Under the pieces are notes generated by a model, which worked only from the letters and a program-made list of their open reading frames with translations, ran no database searches and was not told the DNA's origin. From CAYZJV01 sp964616275 (lineage in GTDB: Bacteria; Spirochaetota; Spirochaetia; Sphaerochaetales; Sphaerochaetaceae): 37,697 bases of DNA. The stretch covers positions 1 to 37,697 of the forward strand of contig CAZTUL010000015.1 of NCBI GenBank assembly GCA_964616275.1. Reading direction: 5' to 3'. The translations under genes and the position numbers were made by a program. Numbering within the stretch: the first letter of the stretch is position 1; every line of letters starts with the position of its first letter. This document shows positions 1 to 7,979 of this stretch, piece by piece.

Positions 1-1215
1 GTCTATACGAGAAATCGCACCTATTTTCTTGGATTTGCACTCGGGGCTCTAGCTGCCGCATGTGGTGGTATATTAAGAAACCAGTTCGCAATATTTGCCC
101 TTTTTCCTAACCTTCCCTACATCCTGGTGAAGAAAACTCAGATTATTTCACTGTTTCTTGCTGGAGGTTGGTTTATCTGGGCCTGTATTCACACACACCA
201 AGTCACTAAAAGATGGCAAACTCAAAGTATTCGCCTCTTTCATCGGTTATGTGTAGTACTCTCTGGTGTTTCTCTTCTAGTTCCGTTCCATCTTATGTAT
301 TGGTTTGCCATAATCTTCTTTCCGCTCATTACCTTATTGATGGGATTGCTCATGTATAATCGGGTTATCAGTCTGTGGAGCGTCGAACTTGAAACTAACA
401 TGAGGTGGAAAATTACAAAACTTTTCGCAGATAGTATACTCACCTATGGAATAATCCACGACTTTCTTAATATCACACGAGGAACTTACAATATTCAAAT
501 GCTCCCTTACACCGTATTTGTGTATGTGAGCATTTATTCGATGGTATTGTGTAAAGATTTTTTCACCTCTCTTCAGCGTAACCAGGAGGCAAAACAGCAC
601 ATAATGGCAGCATGGGAGCAGGCTCGCAAGAACCTTGCCTCTGACCTGCATGATGGAGTAATACAGCTTACACATGGCCTTGAATATATGGCAGAGGGAG
701 CCCTTCAGGCAGGAACGTATGATGAACACCTCCTTGAGAGAATTCAAAGTACGGCACAGCAGATAAGCTCAGAATTACGGGCAACTATCGATACCCTCAA
801 CCCTTCAAGATTCGAGAGTACCGGGTTCAGTCAAGCTGTTGAATCCCTTGCAAATCGGATACAAGATACGTATGGAATCTCGGTACACACACAGATATCC
901 TTGGACGATAAAGAGATTCCGATTCATCTGCACAATACTCTATACTACAGCATTCATGAGGCGGTTTCGAATGCAATTCGTCATGCAAGAGCGACCTACA
1001 TAGAGATTTCTTGCACTTTGGATGATGATAAGATAGTATGTTACGTTAAAAATGATGGAGTAGAGGACAAGAGTCCTCCAAAAATAAAACCGGGCCATGG
1101 GTTGGATATTATGCGGTATCGTGCGGAGGCTGCGGCAGGTTCCTGCTGTATAACTCTCACTGAGAACCACTGCTTCCGTGTTGAAGTACGTGTCAAGAGG
1201 ATCACAAGTACATGA
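1..1215 (+). CDS. 7TM-DISM-type sensor histidine kinase (5' end cut by window)
   Basis: Membrane sensor kinase of the NarL/HisKA_3 class that should autophosphorylate and pass phosphate to the response regulator downstream. The frame is open from base 1 with no ATG before a GTG at 127, and the upstream codons encode another hydrophobic helix, so the real start lies outside the window and 127 is probably not it. The first ~185 codons form about seven hydrophobic helices ending in a segment that resembles the C-terminal part of 7TMR-DISM domains, common in spirochaetes. The phospho-acceptor histidine is in SDLHDGV (His codon 649-651), followed by a dimerisation helix. The HATPase_c domain shows an N-box (HEAVSNAIRHA) and a G-box (GHGLDIMRYRAEAAAGS). 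It overlaps the regulator gene by 4 bases (ATGA). The signal sensed cannot be read from sequence. Confidence 0.87.
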   Translation, partial: VYTRNRTYFLGFALGALAAACGGILRNQFAIFALFPNLPYILVKKTQIISLFLAGGWFIWACIHTHQVTKRWQTQSIRLFHRLCVVLSGVSLLVPFHLMYWFAIIFFPLITLLMGLLMYNRVISLWSVELETNMRWKITKLFADSILTYGIIHDFLNITRGTYNIQMLPYTVFVYVSIYSMVLCKDFFTSLQRNQEAKQHIMAAWEQARKNLASDLHDGVIQLTHGLEYMAEGALQAGTYDEHLLERIQSTAQQISSELRATIDTLNPSRFESTGFSQAVESLANRIQDTYGISVHTQISLDDKEIPIHLHNTLYYSIHEAVSNAIRHARATYIEISCTLDDDKIVCYVKNDGVEDKSPPKIKPGHGLDIMRYRAEAAAGSCCITLTENHCFRVEVRVKRITST

Positions 1216-1850
1216 TTTCGGTAGTAATCGTAGATGATCATGCCATTATCCGGGAAGGGTTAAAGGCAATTCTTTCTCATAGTCCAGATATTTCGATTTG
1301 TGGTGAAGCGGGGTCACTTGTTGAACTCCAGCAGGTACTGGCTACCTGTTCTCCCTCAGTAATTTTGCTAGATCTCTCTATGGAACATGAAGAAAGTGGT
1401 TTTACTGCCCTTAAAATGATTCAAGAATATTATCCTACCATTTCGGTAATCATAATTTCTGTACTCTCACAGGTGAACATCGTACGTCGTGCTCTATCGC
1501 TCGGAGCAAAGGGGTATGTTGCAAAACATGAGGCTGCGTCGCATATTCTCAAGGCTCTCCAGGCTGTAGCTTCGGGTGAAATCTATGTTACCCCAGAGAC
1601 CATCCGTGATCTTTTTGCAGGTGACCAGCCGGTACCAGATGAGGTTCCAACGACTCATGAGCAGTTAACTCGGAGAGAAGAGGAGATAGTGAATCTTATC
1701 GGCTCGTGGTACTCCACAAAAGAAATCGCCACGATGCTCAACATCAGTCACAGTACAGTAGGAACTCACATTGAGAACATCAAAGCAAAATTGGGTGTAG
1801 TATCGAAACATGAACTGGTTCAGATTGCCATTGCTCACACAAAAAAGTGA
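1212..1850 (+). CDS. NarL/FixJ-family response regulator
   Basis: DNA-binding response regulator, 212 residues, the partner of the kinase whose stop codon it overlaps (ATGA, translational coupling). The receiver domain (about 1-120) has the acidic pair D8/D9, phospho-acceptor D54 in LLDLSM, the switch S/T near residue 83 and the conserved K105 in GYVAK. A LuxR-type helix-turn-helix occupies about 148-205, beginning LTRREEEIVNLI and containing the STKEIATMLNIS and STVGTHIENIKAKL helices. Family members dimerise on phosphorylation and bind promoter dyads. The regulon is unknown; nothing nearby is an obvious target. Length and domain order are normal for the family. Confidence 0.93.
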   Translation: MISVVIVDDHAIIREGLKAILSHSPDISICGEAGSLVELQQVLATCSPSVILLDLSMEHEESGFTALKMIQEYYPTISVIIISVLSQVNIVRRALSLGAKGYVAKHEAASHILKALQAVASGEIYVTPETIRDLFAGDQPVPDEVPTTHEQLTRREEEIVNLIGSWYSTKEIATMLNISHSTVGTHIENIKAKLGVVSKHELVQIAIAHTKK

Positions 1851-1890
1851 GCCAATTCTCCTACACCTCCAACTCTATCTCTTTTCAAAA

Positions 1891-2985
1891 TCAATCATCA
1901 GGGAATGTAAATATTGGGTGAGGCAGTTGTACATTGTCGGTTAAGTAGGGGAACGAAGAATTTTCATCGATGTCCCAGACACTTGAAAAATCCCAATTTG
2001 CAAATGTAGCTTCCTGCTTCATTTGATCCAGTGCCCTGGGTGTCCCCTTCACAATTTGGGTGCTTGTGTTTCCCGTATACAAGTATTCTACGTAATGGTA
2101 GCAATCAGTTGGAATAGTAGTTGAGGCTGATCCGATTATTTTTCCCCACGTAGTTCCTGATTCACCATTATTGGAGGTAATTTTAGAGACCACATAACAA
2201 TCGGAAATAGTAATAGTATCCCCCTCTGACGACTTGCCTCCAATAAGACCACCAAGCGTTCCATTAGCACCCCTAATCTCCCCTACAAAGTAGGTTGAAT
2301 CAAGTGTAACCGAAGAAGCTTGGCTCCACCCTATCACACCACCCGTATACGAACCATACTCATTTCCAGAGGCAATAATCTCACCTGTGGCAAACGTATG
2401 CTCAATAGATACTGGGGCACTCACCTGCCCTGCAATACCGCCAATGCTTCGTATACCAGCAAGGTCTACATATGCACCACAGTAATCAACATTTGCATCT
2501 AAGATTCCAACCAATCCACCAATATTTTGTGTTGATGCAGCAGTAATGGAACCTTCTACTGAACAGTTCTCAATGTCACCGGAAGTATAACTTGCAAGAA
2601 GTCCTGTACTACCAACGTCTGCATCACAGGAAATTATGGCATCCACCAGCGTGATATTTTTAATCACCACCGAATCGACAGCTTGAAGTCGATCGAACAA
2701 ACCTCCTCGCATATTTGTGACACGCATATTACTAATCTCATACCCGCCCCCATCATACGTTCCCATAAAGGTGCCTGGAACTGAGGGATTATCTTCGTCA
2801 TATCCAATTGGAACCCACTGCCCTTCATTAAAACCGGCAAGATTANNNNNNNNNNNNNNNNNNNNNNNNNNNNNNNNNNNNNNNNNNNNNNNNNNNNNNN
2901 NNNNNNNNNNNNNNNNNNNNNNNNNNNNNNNNNNNNNNNNNNNNNAGATTACTATCAGCCCTACTGGATACACATATTTTTTCAT
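1891..2985 (-). CDS. GLUG-repeat exported surface protein (interrupted by assembly gap)
   Basis: Probable surface protein built from GLUG-type repeats, a family thought to fold as a parallel beta-helix. The start at 2985 has an upstream GAGG and begins MKKYVYPVGLIVI, the beginning of a signal peptide. The 100 N run then interrupts it, so linkage of this N-terminus to the rest, and the true length, are not proven. After the gap come repeated units such as GGLVG, GGIAG, GGVIG and GGLIGG alternating with short aromatic/Cys strands (IENCSVEG, VDYCGAYV, DSTYFVGEI, ISDCYVVSKI). The C-terminus (VWDIDENSSFPYLT) is typical of this class. No sortase or beta-barrel anchor is seen. Repeats probably caused the assembly break. 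Binding partner unknown. Confidence 0.75.
   Translation of the reverse strand: MKKYVYPVGLIVIXXXXXXXXXXXXXXXXXXXXXXXXXXXXXXXXXXNLAGFNEGQWVPIGYDEDNPSVPGTFMGTYDGGGYEISNMRVTNMRGGLFDRLQAVDSVVIKNITLVDAIISCDADVGSTGLLASYTSGDIENCSVEGSITAASTQNIGGLVGILDANVDYCGAYVDLAGIRSIGGIAGQVSAPVSIEHTFATGEIIASGNEYGSYTGGVIGWSQASSVTLDSTYFVGEIRGANGTLGGLIGGKSSEGDTITISDCYVVSKITSNNGESGTTWGKIIGSASTTIPTDCYHYVEYLYTGNTSTQIVKGTPRALDQMKQEATFANWDFSSVWDIDENSSFPYLTDNVQLPHPIFTFPDD
2846..2945. other. Assembly gap (100 N)
   Basis: Exactly 100 N, the conventional placeholder for a gap of unknown length. It falls in the GLUG-repeat gene, so both the length and the reading frame across it are unknown. Confidence 0.99.
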
Positions 2986-3141
2986 TACGATAACCTCGTT
3001 TTAGAAATCTTCACAAAAATTGTAAGAAGTAGTGTGCGATGTTCATAGTAGGATTATTTGCCATTTTTCTAGCAAAATCTGCTACTAAATAGTAGTGGCC
3101 TTTTTACAAAATTCTGGTACTCTGTGGGAGGAGGAAGCGTT

Positions 3142-3831
3142 ATGCAAGACATTACAGTATTATCGCTTGGCGGTTCGATTATTGTTCCCCAAGCCGTTGA
3201 CCACATGTTTTTGAAACAATTTGTTGCCGCTATGGAAGCACATCTGAAAGCCTATCCTGAACATAAGATTATCCTGGTTACCGGTGGTGGAGCTACAGCT
3301 CGAACATATCAGCAAGCTTATAAGGAAATCATAGAACACCCCGATTCTGATTTGCTGGATTGGCTTGGTATCGTAGCGACGCACATAAACGGGACGCTGG
3401 TTCGCACTCTTTTCTCCCCATATTGTTCCGATCCATTGGTTATCGACCCTACCGCACCCATTGCATTCTCAGGAAAAATCCTCGTTGCAGCCGGATGGAA
3501 ACCCGGTTTTTCTTCCGATACCGATGCCGTATACCTCGCAAAACGATTTGGTGCACACCGTGTTATCAACCTCTCAAATATTGCAAAAGTCTATACAGCA
3601 GATCCAAAAAAGGATCCTGCCGCTGTTCCATTGGACAGTATCAGTTGGCCGGAATTCCGAAATATGGTGGGCGACACCTGGGTCCCCGGGAAAAACGTCC
3701 CATTTGACCCCATTGCGTCAAAAGAGGCACATGAAGGAAACTTACAGGTAATCTGTGCTGACGGGCGAAACATTGAGAACACCTTCGCAATCTTGCGGGG
3801 AGAACTTTTCGAGGGAACTACCATTGGGTAG
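3142..3831 (+). CDS. Amino-acid-kinase-fold protein, archaeal-type UMP kinase-like
   Basis: 229 residues, probably a nucleoside monophosphate (UMP) kinase of the archaeal-type PyrH branch of the amino acid kinase superfamily. Seen: an N-terminal LSLGGSIIVP loop (phosphate binding), VTGGGATAR, the SDLLDWLGIVATHINGTLVR segment and GWKPGFSSDTDAVYLAKRFGA followed by VINLSNIAKVYTADPK, all in the order expected for that branch. The ATG at 3142 is chosen over an upstream in-frame GTG at 3124 because the GGGAGGAGGA at 3126-3135 is a near-perfect ribosome binding site six bases before it. Its 3' end overlaps the convergent radical SAM gene by 14 bases. Whether it is the only UMP kinase of the genome cannot be judged here; a different small-molecule kinase is the main alternative. 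Confidence 0.78.
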   Translation: MQDITVLSLGGSIIVPQAVDHMFLKQFVAAMEAHLKAYPEHKIILVTGGGATARTYQQAYKEIIEHPDSDLLDWLGIVATHINGTLVRTLFSPYCSDPLVIDPTAPIAFSGKILVAAGWKPGFSSDTDAVYLAKRFGAHRVINLSNIAKVYTADPKKDPAAVPLDSISWPEFRNMVGDTWVPGKNVPFDPIASKEAHEGNLQVICADGRNIENTFAILRGELFEGTTIG

Positions 3832-4789
3832 CGTGCTGTTGCCACGCCTCTTTTAGAGAAAGAAAACTCGGTAAGGGATCTGCAAATGATTCTGGGAAGG
3901 GATTGGCACGGGTAAAATCGGGAATCCAGGGGATATTATCGCCCAATTCCTGCATAAATCCATGCTCAATCTCCAATTCTTCAAGCAAATCTACCAAGTA
4001 CGCGTAGGTCTGCTTGTCAACTTCAGGTAACATCACATTACCTTCAGGTGGAACAAACTGCACCATAAGAGAAAGCCAGGCAGCATCTTTCGCATTACGT
4101 GCATACCAACGGAGAACCTCTTCAGTGGCATGCAAAGTCCCGGGAAAGAGCAAGTGACGAACAATGGTTCCACGTATCCCCTGCTCTGTCTCGTAGGTTT
4201 CTGGATGACGCTCACAAATAAAGGTAATCACTGTCTCAATATAATCGGAATACTTTGCAGTTCCGCAGAAAGTCGCTGCAACCGAACGATCAAGCGTCTT
4301 CAGATCAATCAGGTAGGTATCAACAAGTGAATCAATCATCTTCAGAGCTTCAATCGACTCAAATCCCGAGGAGTTCCACACCACTGGAAGTGAAAAACCC
4401 CTCGTTCTCGCTTCTATAATTCCATCCCGAATAGCGGGAATGAAGTGTGTTCCCGTCACCAAGTTTGCGTTTGCTGCCCCCATCGCTTCGAGATCGAGTA
4501 GGGTCTCTACAAATTGTTCATGTGATATTGGAATGCCAAAAGTCGAGTTTCTGCCACTGATCTGACAGTTTTGGCAATACGTACAATGAAGCGGGCACCC
4601 AGAAAAGAAGACAGTTCCGGACCCATGTGTTCCAATAAGCGGAGGTTCCTCACCACGATGTAACCCGACCCATGCAATTCGCATAGTATCTGATTCTCCG
4701 CAGATTCCCAACTCTCCTTGACTCCTATTTACCAAACAGGCATGAGGACACAACGAACACGAGTTATACCCAATTTCTTGCTCATGCAT
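3818..4789 (-). CDS. PflX-like radical SAM protein (PFL-activase superfamily)
   Basis: 323 residues. A radical SAM protein related to PflX (COG1313) and glycyl-radical-enzyme activases. The N-terminus has a Cys cluster CSLCPHAC (C11, C14, C18) plus C30 in GICGES, likely a second metal site. The SAM-cluster motif CPLHCTYC (C65, C69, C72) follows the family signature LHRGEEPPL and GSGTVFFSG. The ATG at 4789 has an AGGAGG 10 bases upstream; a longer frame to 4846 exists but would run through that ribosome binding site. No glycyl radical enzyme is encoded nearby, so the target is unknown. The gene is divergent from the patatin gene (46 bases between starts). Confidence 0.85.
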   Translation of the reverse strand: MHEQEIGYNSCSLCPHACLVNRSQGELGICGESDTMRIAWVGLHRGEEPPLIGTHGSGTVFFSGCPLHCTYCQNCQISGRNSTFGIPISHEQFVETLLDLEAMGAANANLVTGTHFIPAIRDGIIEARTRGFSLPVVWNSSGFESIEALKMIDSLVDTYLIDLKTLDRSVAATFCGTAKYSDYIETVITFICERHPETYETEQGIRGTIVRHLLFPGTLHATEEVLRWYARNAKDAAWLSLMVQFVPPEGNVMLPEVDKQTYAYLVDLLEELEIEHGFMQELGDNIPWIPDFTRANPFPESFADPLPSFLSLKEAWQQHATQW

Positions 4790-4835
4790 ACGCACAAGAC
4801 CTCCTCTCTGCTTGACCGTTGCGGCTAAATATACC

Positions 4836-5999
4836 ATGTTTATCACTATGGGACTACGTAATTATCTCAAGAACCGTGAACTCAAACGACTCGCAGAAGA
4901 CCGCTACATTCTCTGCCTCGATGGTGGAGGAATGCGTGGGGTAATACCGGCAGCAATCCTCACAAAAATTGAGACCGTCCTCAGGTCTCTCGGTGATGAT
5001 CGACCACTGTATTCCCACTTTGATCTCATTAGCGGAACCAGTACTGGAGGGCTTATTGGACTTGCCCTCACCAGCCGAAATCGTGATGGATCTCTCCTTT
5101 CGGTGAACCGAACATCTACTCATGCACCATCAAAGGACGGAACTACTGAAATGCCTGCTGCTTCGTTTGATCCGGGACCCGATATTGCACGAATCTTGGA
5201 TATTTATATTACCTACGGCAGTATCATATTTCCCAGAAGCCAATCACTCTTTCAATTGCAGATGATCGGTCAGCTCTTTACACATAAGTACGATGACATT
5301 TCATTTAATCAATTACTGACCAATATTTTTGGTAATGCACGTATGGAGGATGCATTGACTCCGACCATGGTGGTCACCTATGACTATGGCAACGACCGCC
5401 CGTATATTCTATCAAGTTATAAAACTCAGCAGGTTCCGATTCGCATTGCAGCACGAGCGACCAGTGCTGCTCCTACCTATTTCTCCCCAACTACAATCTA
5501 TGATCCCGATCAAAAAAGATCGATCTCACTTATCGACGGCGGTGTAGTTGCAAATAACCCGGTTCTCTATGCGTACAAAGAGGCAAAACGACTCTATCCC
5601 GATGCTAAACGATTTCATGTACTATCATTAAGCACCTCCAGTGCTCCATACAAACTTAACCCGGAACGTACAGGCAATGGGGTCATGAGCTGGCTCGATC
5701 CAGCTAAGGGTGCTCCTATCTACAAAATATATGCCTCGTCACAAATGAACACATCCAATGAGATAGCAGCAGCAATCGGTGACCTGGAGTATGTGAGAAT
5801 TCATGGCGACTTAGAAAGAAAAATTAAACTCGACGATACCGATCCAGAGGTACTGAATCACATGATTCAGGCGGCAGAAAAGATTTACCAATCCCACGAG
5901 CAGGAAATTCACCGTTTCTGTACTCACATGGTACAAAGGAAGATGCATCCTCCACGACCGATTACACGAAATCTAAACTCCGAGAAGGGAAGCAGATGA
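4836..5999 (+). CDS. Patatin-like phospholipase
   Basis: About 387 residues, a patatin-domain lipid acyl hydrolase. Seen: the oxyanion loop DGGGMRGVIPA, the nucleophile elbow GTSTGG (catalytic Ser) and the DGG box in LIDGGVVANNP (catalytic Asp), giving an intact Ser-Asp dyad. There is no signal peptide, so it is probably cytoplasmic or membrane-associated. The start is uncertain: ATG 4836 and ATG 4848 are both in frame and neither has a strong ribosome binding site; an in-frame TTG at 4812 is also possible. The stop overlaps the next gene by 4 bases (ATGA), so the two are probably translated together. The architecture resembles the patatin effectors of cyclic-nucleotide defence systems (CapV), but no nucleotide cyclase, sensor or nuclease partner is present, so a housekeeping lipid role is as likely. 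Confidence 0.88.
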   Translation: MFITMGLRNYLKNRELKRLAEDRYILCLDGGGMRGVIPAAILTKIETVLRSLGDDRPLYSHFDLISGTSTGGLIGLALTSRNRDGSLLSVNRTSTHAPSKDGTTEMPAASFDPGPDIARILDIYITYGSIIFPRSQSLFQLQMIGQLFTHKYDDISFNQLLTNIFGNARMEDALTPTMVVTYDYGNDRPYILSSYKTQQVPIRIAARATSAAPTYFSPTTIYDPDQKRSISLIDGGVVANNPVLYAYKEAKRLYPDAKRFHVLSLSTSSAPYKLNPERTGNGVMSWLDPAKGAPIYKIYASSQMNTSNEIAAAIGDLEYVRIHGDLERKIKLDDTDPEVLNHMIQAAEKIYQSHEQEIHRFCTHMVQRKMHPPRPITRNLNSEKGSR

Positions 6000-6394
6000 G
6001 TCTCATGAGTCCACAACAACAGGTGCTGGAGAATCATATGCGTGCCCTCTGCGATGATCTTGATCATTTTCTTGAGGACACATTCGGTAATCGCTATCCA
6101 TTGCATCCCAACAGACCACCCCGGGGGAAAGCTGCACGGGTAGCATACGATGGTCTGTTCAGTACCGGAACAAAATTCACCTTAGGGTATGGCAGTGAAC
6201 ACGGTAGAGGCTATTTAGTCGACATAGAAATATCTACATTAGAACGGGTGCCTCCTGTTGATAGACAAGAGATAGAACATGCTGCAATTACATTTCTTCG
6301 GGAACAACTCCCAATCCACTTTCCTAAACGGAAACTCACAGTGGTAAAAGATGGCAAGGTGTATAAGATAATTGGTGATTTCTCTCTCGGCTAA
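5996..6394 (+). CDS. Unknown protein coupled to patatin gene
   Basis: 132 residues, not recognised. The ATG overlaps the patatin stop codon (ATGA) behind AAGGGAAG, so translational coupling is likely; a second in-frame ATG lies at 6005. It has an acidic, helical N-terminal third (about 1-30), a short basic Pro/Arg/Lys stretch (NRPPRGKAARV, about 39-49), then an alternating segment FTLGYGSEHGRGYLVDIEIS that looks like beta hairpins, and a C-terminal helix plus strand ending IGDFSLG. No membrane segment, signal peptide or cysteine pair. The paired arrangement suggests it acts with, or regulates, the phospholipase; that is inference from position only. Its stop is the shared CTAA with the convergent nucleosidase gene. 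Confidence 0.75.
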   Translation: MSLMSPQQQVLENHMRALCDDLDHFLEDTFGNRYPLHPNRPPRGKAARVAYDGLFSTGTKFTLGYGSEHGRGYLVDIEISTLERVPPVDRQEIEHAAITFLREQLPIHFPKRKLTVVKDGKVYKIIGDFSLG

Positions 6395-7077
6395 ACAATC
6401 ACGCCATAAGCATCCAGAAGATTGCATACACGAACAGAAGATTCCTTGAGCAGAGACGAAAGCGATGCTGCTCGTTCGCCACTCCACGTATCACTGACTG
6501 TGCGGATAATAGATATTGGTGTATGTGCTTGTCGAGCAGCCGCAACCATAGCGTAACTTTCCATATCTATTGCAGTGAGGTGCAATGTATCACGCATCCA
6601 AGGCATAGAAACACTATCTGCAGAGGTTGAGAACCGGTCGGCACTGCCTAGAGTCCCCGATTGCCACACGCGAACTCCCTCCCAGGTGTCTACACCATCA
6701 TGAGGCCATCGCACCAAAGAGTCTACCGGAAGTGCACCAATGCGCTCTTTGGTTCCCGAGAACGTCACCCCTCTTTGAAGCCCGAATCGACGCAAATCCA
6801 TACCGTAATGTATTACCGTTGATGGGATAATCAAGGCCCCTACAGCCACCTCCGGTGAAATAGCACAACAGCTCCCCACACCTACTACCCACTGCGGATG
6901 AAAACGAACGATAGCTTCATAGGTGTTCAAAGCAGCTTGAATCAATCCAACACCCACAGGAACAGCTATCATGGGAGAGTTTTCTGTAAGTAGCTGAGGG
7001 GGATGGTGCACATCTTCTATAATTGGACAGTTCAAGTTCTGAAGCTCTGCCGTTGATGATGCAACCATGAGAATCAT
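6391..7077 (-). CDS. Nucleoside phosphorylase/hydrolase family protein (MTA/SAH- or futalosine-nucleosidase-like)
   Basis: 228 residues of the PNP/UDP superfamily. Probable N-glycosidic bond hydrolase acting on an adenosine-type nucleoside such as methylthioadenosine, S-adenosylhomocysteine or aminofutalosine. Seen: PVGVGLIQAALNTYEAI near residue 40 (phosphate/glycine loop region), VVGVGSCCAISPEVAVGALIIP, and the signature IDMESYAMVAAARQ followed by IIRTVSDTWSGE, where the Glu contacts ribose and the Asp is the catalytic acid in this family. The ATG at 7077 overlaps the pdxY-like stop (ATGA); a frame extending upstream to 7152 would lie inside that gene and is not adopted. Substrate cannot be decided here; no menaquinone genes are adjacent. 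Confidence 0.8.
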   Translation of the reverse strand: MILMVASSTAELQNLNCPIIEDVHHPPQLLTENSPMIAVPVGVGLIQAALNTYEAIVRFHPQWVVGVGSCCAISPEVAVGALIIPSTVIHYGMDLRRFGLQRGVTFSGTKERIGALPVDSLVRWPHDGVDTWEGVRVWQSGTLGSADRFSTSADSVSMPWMRDTLHLTAIDMESYAMVAAARQAHTPISIIRTVSDTWSGERAASLSSLLKESSVRVCNLLDAYGVIV

Positions 7078-7910
7078 GGAAAGACCTCTACCAGATCTCG
7101 CATGATATACTCTACTGCAACGCCATTTCTCACTGGTACATGGGCATGCCACGAAGCATGCACCGCCTTGCTCACCAAAGCAGAAGCTTGCTCAACAGCT
7201 GAGACAAACGGCAGCTCACGTACCAGAAGAGCACAGAGAATACTTGCGAACAAATCGCCACACCCGGGGAACGACACGGGAGCATACGATTGACGAAATG
7301 TGTGAACGCTCTGTGTATGATTATCCCAAGCAACTACAATGCCATCGGAGTCATCCATTACACTGGTGATAGCTACCTGTTCTGGGCCAAGAGTGCTCAA
7401 CCGTCGAGCCCACTCGCCAGCATGATCAACTGAGAGATTCGCATCGAAGGGTTCTCCTAACAGGAGTGCAGCTTCAGTAACGTTCGGAGTAATTACATTT
7501 GCCATAGTAACAAGGTGCTTCATACGATTCATGAGATCAGAGGTCATAGGACCGTAGGGCTTCCCCTGATCCCCCATAACCGGATCTACAAGCACTATCG
7601 GGTTTTCGCCTCGTTCTCGCTGCCATGTAATGAAAGCATCCACCGTGTCAATCTGGTGCTGTGATCCGAGAAATCCCGAATATATCGCGTGAAATGTGAG
7701 GTTCAACGTTTTCCAATGTGCGACTATAGCCTCCATAGTATCGGTGAGATCCTCATACGCATACCCCTCAAAGCCGTCTGTCTGCGTTGATAGCAGTGCA
7801 GTGGGAAGAATCGAAGCTTCCACCTGTAATGCAGCGAGTGTGGGGATGACTATAGTCAGTGAGGACTTTGCATGACATGAGAGATCGTGAATCGCAGCTA
7901 CCGTTTTCAT
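7074..7910 (-). CDS. Pyridoxal/pyridoxamine kinase (PdxY/PdxK-like)
   Basis: 278 residues, ribokinase superfamily. Predicted to phosphorylate pyridoxal, pyridoxine or pyridoxamine at the 5' position in the cytoplasm (vitamin B6 salvage). Seen: N-terminal AAIHDLSCHAKSSLTI, LPTALLSTQTDGFEGY (substrate pocket), VDPVMGDQGKPYG (the VMGD motif of the B6 kinases), VITPNVTEAALLLGE and the C-terminal FPGCGDLFASIL, which carries the GxGD catalytic Asp. Length is normal. It overlaps the downstream nucleosidase by 4 bases and forms an operon with it. It diverges from the phosphohexomutase; a weak minus-strand promoter (TTGTCT at 7942-7947, TACTGT at 7919-7924, 17 bp spacer) would give an almost leaderless message. 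Confidence 0.88.
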   Translation of the reverse strand: MKTVAAIHDLSCHAKSSLTIVIPTLAALQVEASILPTALLSTQTDGFEGYAYEDLTDTMEAIVAHWKTLNLTFHAIYSGFLGSQHQIDTVDAFITWQRERGENPIVLVDPVMGDQGKPYGPMTSDLMNRMKHLVTMANVITPNVTEAALLLGEPFDANLSVDHAGEWARRLSTLGPEQVAITSVMDDSDGIVVAWDNHTQSVHTFRQSYAPVSFPGCGDLFASILCALLVRELPFVSAVEQASALVSKAVHASWHAHVPVRNGVAVEYIMRDLVEVFP

Positions 7911-7930
7911 CTGGCTCTACAGTACCAGTC

Positions 7931-7959
7931 TTGCCGTCTGGAGACAAGGGGGATATACT
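7931..7959 (+). promoter_or_regulatory. Sigma70-type promoter of phosphohexomutase gene
   Basis: -35 TTGCCG (7931-7936) and -10 TATACT (7954-7959) separated by exactly 17 bp, followed 5 bases later by a ribosome binding site AGGAGG (7965-7970) and ATG at 7980. The expected transcript start near 7966 leaves a very short leader. Confidence 0.6.
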
Positions 7960-7979
7960 CGCTTCAGGAGGCAAGTATT

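Noticed and set aside
4836..6394. Patatin gene as the effector of a CBASS anti-phage system
   Set aside because: No nucleotidyl cyclase, HORMA/TRIP13, ubiquitin-like accessory or nuclease gene lies nearby; the partner is unrecognised.
7919..7947. Minus-strand promoter for the pyridoxal kinase
   Set aside because: TTGTCT-17-TACTGT matches the consensus in only 7 of 12 positions and would leave almost no leader; mentioned but not listed.
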